From contig DLFD01000059.1 in the NCBI GenBank assembly GCA_002482005.1, positions 62,001 to 126,000 on the forward strand: a DNA stretch of 64,000 nt. The letters run 5' to 3'. The position numbers were made by a program, and so were the translations under genes. Below are positions 60,416 to 64,000 of this stretch, piece by piece; within the stretch, counting starts at the first letter, position 1; the number at the start of each line of letters is the position of its first letter. The stretch comes from Lachnospiraceae bacterium UBA7729 (lineage in GTDB: Bacteria > Bacillota > Clostridia > Lachnospirales > Lachnospiraceae). Below the pieces are notes generated by a model. That model searched no databases and was not told the origin of the DNA. It was given only the letters and a program-made list of their open reading frames with translations.

Positions 60416-60946
60416 TCACCTGCCGCCCCTGCCTTTCCATACAAGATCCTCGTCCCTGTAGACAAAGGCGATCAGGACCACCAGAATGGCTGCACTCAGC
60501 GTGATCAAGATATCCGCAACATTGAAGATCGGGAAGTCAATGATACTGAAATAGATGAAATCGATCACGTATCCTCTGAAAAGGCGATCGATCAGATTGC
60601 CCAGAGCGCCGGCAGCAAGACCGGTCATGGCAACCCTCAGGGGAAGATGATGCCTGCCGGAAGGACATCTCAGATAGACGTATGCCGCCAGCAGGATGAC
60701 AAGAAGCGCAAACACTCCGAATATCCAGCTGCAGCCCTGCAGCATGCCGAAAGCAGCTCCGCGGTTCTCCAGATAGCGGAATTCCAGGACCCCGGGGATA
60801 AGGACAAAAGCCTCCGCCCCGCTCTGAAAAAGGTCTCTGTAAGCAAGATATTTTGTCAGCTGATCAAAGGCAGCAAGGGCCGTCAGGCAGATGATCCCCC
60901 CGGCCAGCCTCTTTCCGCCTTCTCCGTATCCACGTCTTTCCCGCAT
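60416..60946 (-). CDS. lspA: Lipoprotein signal peptidase
   Basis: LspA is the membrane aspartic protease that removes signal peptides from prolipoproteins. The 176 residues have four membrane segments and the five conserved boxes, including FDQLTKYLA, LENRGAAFGML, GALGNLIDRLFRGYVIDFI and FNVADILI, so both catalytic aspartates are present. It begins three bases after aroB and precedes the pseudouridine synthase gene. The polar N-terminal ~14 residues are variable. Confidence 0.95.
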   Translation of the reverse strand: MRERRGYGEGGKRLAGGIICLTALAAFDQLTKYLAYRDLFQSGAEAFVLIPGVLEFRYLENRGAAFGMLQGCSWIFGVFALLVILLAAYVYLRCPSGRHHLPLRVAMTGLAAGALGNLIDRLFRGYVIDFIYFSIIDFPIFNVADILITLSAAILVVLIAFVYRDEDLVWKGRGGR

Positions 60947-60949
60947 CGC

Positions 60950-62083
60950 TTATTCCAGTGCCTGCAGGTCAGCGTCGATGAACTTCAGCGCCGCCCGGAT
61001 CTCTTCATCGGTGACTGTCCGGTCGATATAGGCATCCCCGAGATCGTGCAGGAGGATGAAACGGACCTGTCCTTTGTCTATCTTCTTGTCATGGCGGATG
61101 GCATCGATGATGTCATCGATCTTCAGGCTGTCAAACGAGATCGGGAGGCCGAAGCCGACGAACATATCCCGGATCTCGTAGAATGTACCATCGTCGATGT
61201 ATTTTCTCTGCCAGGAGATGTACGCTGCGACAACACATCCAAGCGCAACACATTCTCCATGGGCAAGACTGAAATCCTTCAGCTTCTCGATCGCATGGCC
61301 CGCAGTATGTCCGAAATTGAGAAGCGCCCTGTCTCCATGTTCCTCCGGGTCTTTCTCCACGATCTGACGCTTGATATGTACGGAACGGACGACCATCTCA
61401 AGAAGAACATCCGGATCTCTGCTTTCGATCTCATCCATGTGGTCAAGCAGCCACTCGTAGTAGTCCGCATCCCTGATCAGGCCGTGTTTGAGGACTTCCC
61501 CCATGCCGCTCGCAAACTGGACGGCATCCAGTGTCTTCAGGGTACTGATATTAAGATAGACCATGGAAGGCTGATGGAAAGCGCCGACCATATTCTTATA
61601 CTTCTCAAAGTCTACACCGGTCTTTCCTCCGATAGAAGAATCCACCTGGGAAAGCAAGGTAGTCGGGACCTGCACAAAACGGATGCCGCGAAGGTAAGCT
61701 GCTGCGGCAAAGCCGGTCATATCCCCCACGACCCCGCCGCCAAGAGCGACCAGAAGGTCATGACGGTCCAGACCATGACCGATCAGGAAAGCGAAGATCT
61801 TACGGATCTGGTCCAGGTTCTTGTTCTCCTCTCCTGCAGGGATGACATAGGAGAAGAGCTCAGCACATGCGTCTTTCAGAGCTGCCATCACATCGTCAAG
61901 ATAGAGCTTCTCCACGTTGCTGTCCGTGATGACGACGATCCTGCGCCCTGAGACATCCAGGGCACTGATCTTGTCAGCAAGGTCCGCAAATGAATATTCC
62001 GGATAGATCCGGTATGCGGTCTTATGGTCTTTCTTTACATCGATGGGAAGGCGCAGATCCTTCTCCTGCTTTTTCTCTGACAT
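60950..62083 (-). CDS. aroB: 3-dehydroquinate synthase
   Basis: AroB forms 3-dehydroquinate from DAHP using NAD and zinc, step two of the shikimate pathway. The 377 residues have VITDSNV, PAGEENKNLDQI, LVALGGGVVGDMTGFAAAAYLRGIRFVQVPTTLLSQVDSSIGGKTGVD, MGEVLKHGLI and LNFGHTAGHAIE (zinc histidines). The ATG at 62083 has AAAGGA seven bases upstream; the ATG at 62098 just before that site was rejected. It lies apart from aroA-tyrA and upstream of lspA. Confidence 0.95.
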   Translation of the reverse strand: MSEKKQEKDLRLPIDVKKDHKTAYRIYPEYSFADLADKISALDVSGRRIVVITDSNVEKLYLDDVMAALKDACAELFSYVIPAGEENKNLDQIRKIFAFLIGHGLDRHDLLVALGGGVVGDMTGFAAAAYLRGIRFVQVPTTLLSQVDSSIGGKTGVDFEKYKNMVGAFHQPSMVYLNISTLKTLDAVQFASGMGEVLKHGLIRDADYYEWLLDHMDEIESRDPDVLLEMVVRSVHIKRQIVEKDPEEHGDRALLNFGHTAGHAIEKLKDFSLAHGECVALGCVVAAYISWQRKYIDDGTFYEIRDMFVGFGLPISFDSLKIDDIIDAIRHDKKIDKGQVRFILLHDLGDAYIDRTVTDEEIRAALKFIDADLQALE

Positions 62084-62114
62084 CTTTTTTCCTTTCATGG
62101 TCCGGAATCCAGCT

Positions 62115-62243
62115 GTGCCATGGCACGCTGCCTCCCGAAAAGTCTGATAGCTGTCGCCACATGGGCGCCTCCGCCTGGGGCACGGTCAACGCCATGTGGC
62201 TCGCAGCCGTAACCGAGTAGGCAGGACTCCGTCCGCCTACTCG
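62115..62243. repeat. Palindromic element A with flanking hairpins (aroB-sepF gap)
   Basis: This stretch holds a perfect 12-base palindrome GTGCCATGGCAC (62115-62126). Repeat unit A (62151-62208) starts CTGTCGCCACAT and ends ATGTGGCTCGCAGCC; its ends pair with one bulge. A hairpin joins CGAGTAGGC-A-GGAC (62214-62227) to GTCCGCCTACTCG (62231-62243). No gene is seen. It lies upstream of aroB, and I find no clear aroB promoter. Confidence 0.7.
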
Positions 62244-62292
62244 ATCCGGCTACGCCGCTCTCATCTCGTGCGCTCTGCGCACTCGATGTTCG

Positions 62293-62352
62293 CTGTCGCC
62301 ACATAAGCGCCTTCCCATGCAAGCATGGGCGGCGCTTATGTGGCTCGTAGCC
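62293..62352. repeat. Palindromic element B, second copy of the ~60-bp repeat
   Basis: The unit starts CTGTCGCCACAT and ends ATGTGGCTCGTAGCC, matching unit A at 62151-62208 at both ends. GCCACATAAGCGCC (62298-62311) pairs perfectly with 62331-62344, and CCCATGC with GCATGGG inside, giving 21 paired bases. The centre also matches bases 11842-11870. This is the pattern of a REP-like interspersed palindrome. Confidence 0.8.
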
Positions 62353-62357
62353 TATAC

Positions 62358-62393
62358 AAAAAAACCGCCGGGAAACGTATGTCTCCCGAACGG
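62358..62393 (-). terminator. Terminator of sepF
   Basis: On the minus strand CCG-TT-CGGGA (62384-62393) pairs with TCCCG-G-CGG (62365-62373), followed by seven Ts (62358-62364). It ends the yggS-sepF transcript. Confidence 0.88.
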
Positions 62394-62433
62394 TATGAGT
62401 TTTTCCCGGTCAGATAACTCCCAGAAGATCCTG

Positions 62434-63120
62434 TCAGTACTCTTCATCCTCATCGGAAAGATCCGGATCAAACGTTCCTGTAATGATCTCCTGGAATTCC
62501 CCGGAGATATTGATCCCTCTTGGAGTAAGTACAAAGATGTAATTGCTGATCTTGTCAAGTCTTCCCTGAAGTGCGCAGCAGCTGCCGGATGCAAAATCGA
62601 AAAGCCGCTGGGAAACATCAAGATCCAGTCCTTCAAGATTCAGGATCACAACACATCCTGACAGCAGAGTCCTCGCGATCTCGATCGCATCTTCCATGGA
62701 CTTCGGCTTGATCACACATACGGAATAATTATTCGTCTCCTCGTCCTCCGACACTGTAGCTGCGGTGCGCGGCCTGAATGTTGAGATCTTTGAAGCCCCC
62801 GGCCTGCTCTCGCTCTCTTCGTCTCTTTCCGTCTCTTCTCTCGGCGCTCTCACGATCTTCGGTTTCACCGAACCCCAGAATGGCTTCTTCTCCTTCTTTT
62901 TCGGCTGATATGCCGCCGCTGGAGCAGGAGTGTGTACCGGCTCCGGCTTTTCCGGTCCCGGAACATCGTCCATATCATCACGCCTGCGGATCAGACGTCT
63001 CCCCGGACGGGAGTCATCAAGATCCTCTTCGGGACTATCGTCATCGAGGAAGTCGTCATCCTCCACATCCATGTCATCATTCAGATGCATGGCTGTCAGA
63101 AACTTATCCAAAACACTCAT
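62434..63120 (-). CDS. sepF: Cell division protein SepF
   Basis: SepF polymerises on the membrane and ties FtsZ to it during division. The 228 residues begin with the membrane-binding MSVLDKFLTAMHL helix. A long acidic, then basic, disordered linker follows (about 15-130; longer than in Bacillus, whose SepF has ~150 residues). The C-terminal SepF domain has NYSVCVIKPKSMEDAIEIARTLLSGCVVILNLEGLDLDVSQRLFDFASGSC. It follows yggS by 21 bases, the conserved neighbour in Bacillota. Confidence 0.94.
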   Translation of the reverse strand: MSVLDKFLTAMHLNDDMDVEDDDFLDDDSPEEDLDDSRPGRRLIRRRDDMDDVPGPEKPEPVHTPAPAAAYQPKKKEKKPFWGSVKPKIVRAPREETERDEESESRPGASKISTFRPRTAATVSEDEETNNYSVCVIKPKSMEDAIEIARTLLSGCVVILNLEGLDLDVSQRLFDFASGSCCALQGRLDKISNYIFVLTPRGINISGEFQEIITGTFDPDLSDEDEEY

Positions 63121-63141
63121 GAAATAAAGGATTCTCCCTGC

Positions 63142-63840
63142 TTATGCTTTATTACCGTAATCCCTCTCACCGAAGATTCCGGTTCCTACTCTGACAAAGG
63201 TAGCGCCCTCTTCGACAGCTGTCTCAAAGTCTCCGGTCATACCCATGCTGAGCTCAGACATATCTACATTATCGATGTTTTTTCTATCGATGTCAACCGA
63301 TAAATTCTTCAGCGCACGGAACACCATCCGGTTGTCCTCCGGCTTCCCCACGATCGGAGCGATCGTCATAAGCCCCTTTATCTTAAGATGAGGAAGTACG
63401 GATACTTCCCTGATGAAATGCTCCGCGTCCTCAGGAAAGATTCCTCCCTTGGAGGGCTCCTTAGCCACATTGACCTCGATCAGGACAGGCATGAGAAGAT
63501 CGTGTTTCTCAGCCTCCTTCTCGATCGTCTGCGCCAGCTCCACTGATCCCAGAGAATGGATCATGACAGCCTTGTCGATGATATACTTTACCTTATTGCG
63601 CTGAAGATTGCCGATCATATGCCAGCGAAGGTTCTTCGGAAGGACTTCATATTTGTCACGAAGCTCCTGCGGCTTATTCTCTCCGAAGTCGACGATCCCT
63701 TCCGCCGCAGCCTCCTCGATCATGGAGACCGGCTTGGTCTTGCTTACGGCGATCAGAGTCACCTCCGAACGCTTTCTGCCGGAGCGGGCGCAGGCTTCCT
63801 GAATCCTTCTCTCAACATCTGCAAGATTTTCCTTAACCAT
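63142..63840 (-). CDS. yggS: YggS-family PLP homeostasis protein
   Basis: A 232-residue PLP-binding TIM-barrel protein (PLPBP/YlmE) that buffers pyridoxal phosphate; no catalytic reaction is known. PLP should be on the first lysine of AVSKTKPV (Lys34). GENKPQELRDKYEVLPKNLRWHMIGNLQRNKVKYI and ELSMGMTGDFETAVEEGATFVRVGTGIFGERDY complete the signature. It precedes sepF. The ribosome-binding site GAGGAGG lies just after the stop of the gene upstream. Confidence 0.95.
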   Translation of the reverse strand: MVKENLADVERRIQEACARSGRKRSEVTLIAVSKTKPVSMIEEAAAEGIVDFGENKPQELRDKYEVLPKNLRWHMIGNLQRNKVKYIIDKAVMIHSLGSVELAQTIEKEAEKHDLLMPVLIEVNVAKEPSKGGIFPEDAEHFIREVSVLPHLKIKGLMTIAPIVGKPEDNRMVFRALKNLSVDIDRKNIDNVDMSELSMGMTGDFETAVEEGATFVRVGTGIFGERDYGNKA

Positions 63841-63863
63841 ATTCTGACCTCCTCTTCTGACGC

Positions 63864-64000
63864 TCAGACGATGATCTCGTCTTCCTTTACCTGGGAAGCG
63901 TCAAGCGCGATCCTGTCATGGGCGGCAAGACTGTAGATATTATTCGGGTCCACAATACAGAATTCCTCATTCTGGTCCACGATATTGACTTCCCGGAAAA
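63864..64000 (-). CDS. C-terminal end of an unidentified protein, cut by the window edge
   Basis: The last 45 codons read FREVNIVDQNEEFCIVDP, then NNIYSLAAHDRIALDASQV and KEDEIIV before a TGA 23 bases ahead of yggS. In Lachnospiraceae the gene in this position is often a HlyD-like membrane-fusion protein, and the beta-rich ending would fit. Too little is present for a firm call. Confidence 0.6.
   Translation of the reverse strand, partial: FREVNIVDQNEEFCIVDPNNIYSLAAHDRIALDASQVKEDEIIV

Noticed and set aside
60260..61951. A long plus-strand open frame opposite lspA and aroB
   Set aside because: Shadow of the minus-strand genes, which carry complete active-site motifs.

Overview
The window is a dense stretch of bacterial chromosome from an anaerobic, Gram-positive Clostridia species, most likely of the Lachnospiraceae. 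This rests on several signs. The rimP-nusA-ylxR-ylxQ-infB-rbfA-nrnA-truB-ribF-rpsO-pnp order is typical of Bacillota. There is a SCIFF ranthipeptide with its radical SAM maturase, FabK is the enoyl-ACP reductase, acetyl-CoA carboxylase has a fused carboxyltransferase, LexA binds a Bacillus-type SOS box, and there is a soluble Flx-Hdr electron-transfer cluster. Base composition looks moderately GC-rich and uniform. GTG and TTG starts are common. I saw no tRNA, rRNA, CRISPR array, prophage or insertion sequence.

Layout. 1-11.8 kb (+) is the translation/RNA operon; rpsO has its own promoter and structured leader, and the pnp leader holds a long hairpin. 12.0-16.0 kb (+) is an ABC uptake system of the TrpXYZ-like class plus a secreted metallophosphatase. 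16.0-18.4 kb (-) is tyrA-aroA. 18.7-28.8 kb (+) is a complete type II fatty-acid synthesis cluster behind a MarR regulator (FabT-like position): acpP-accB-accC-accDA-fabH-fabK-fabD-fabG-fabF-fabZ, with a palindrome exactly between the -35 and -10 of its promoter. 29-37 kb (+) holds an EF-G-like GTPase, the SCIFF pair scfA-scfB, a fused secDF and recJ.

37.3-48.4 kb (+) is the most interesting region: hdrB-hdrC-hdrA-flxD-flxC-flxB-flxA, then a two-subunit soluble fumarate reductase without membrane anchor, then two-subunit class I fumarase. It reads as one pathway, malate to fumarate to succinate, with an NADH-oxidising, HdrA-containing and therefore possibly electron-bifurcating module feeding the reductase. 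A strong promoter is followed by a ~100-nt leader that can fold either into an enclosing helix or into an intrinsic terminator, so the operon may be controlled by attenuation.

48.5-51.6 kb (+) is yhbY-nadD-yqeK-rsfS-sseB. lexA (-) follows with an SOS box over its promoter. Next come a large secreted DUF1002/YpuA-like protein with in-frame minisatellites and a Xer-type tyrosine recombinase (+). From 56.5 kb to the end everything is on the minus strand: a TPM-domain membrane protein, a zinc-ribbon tail-anchored protein, dtd, an RluD-type pseudouridine synthase, lspA, aroB, then sepF, yggS and the 3' end of one more gene. The 350-bp gap between aroB and sepF contains two copies of a ~60-bp palindromic repeat.

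Start codons were chosen from ribosome-binding sites and family N-termini, so several genes start inside the longest open frame. All promoter, operator and RNA-structure calls come from reading the bases by eye and are predictions.
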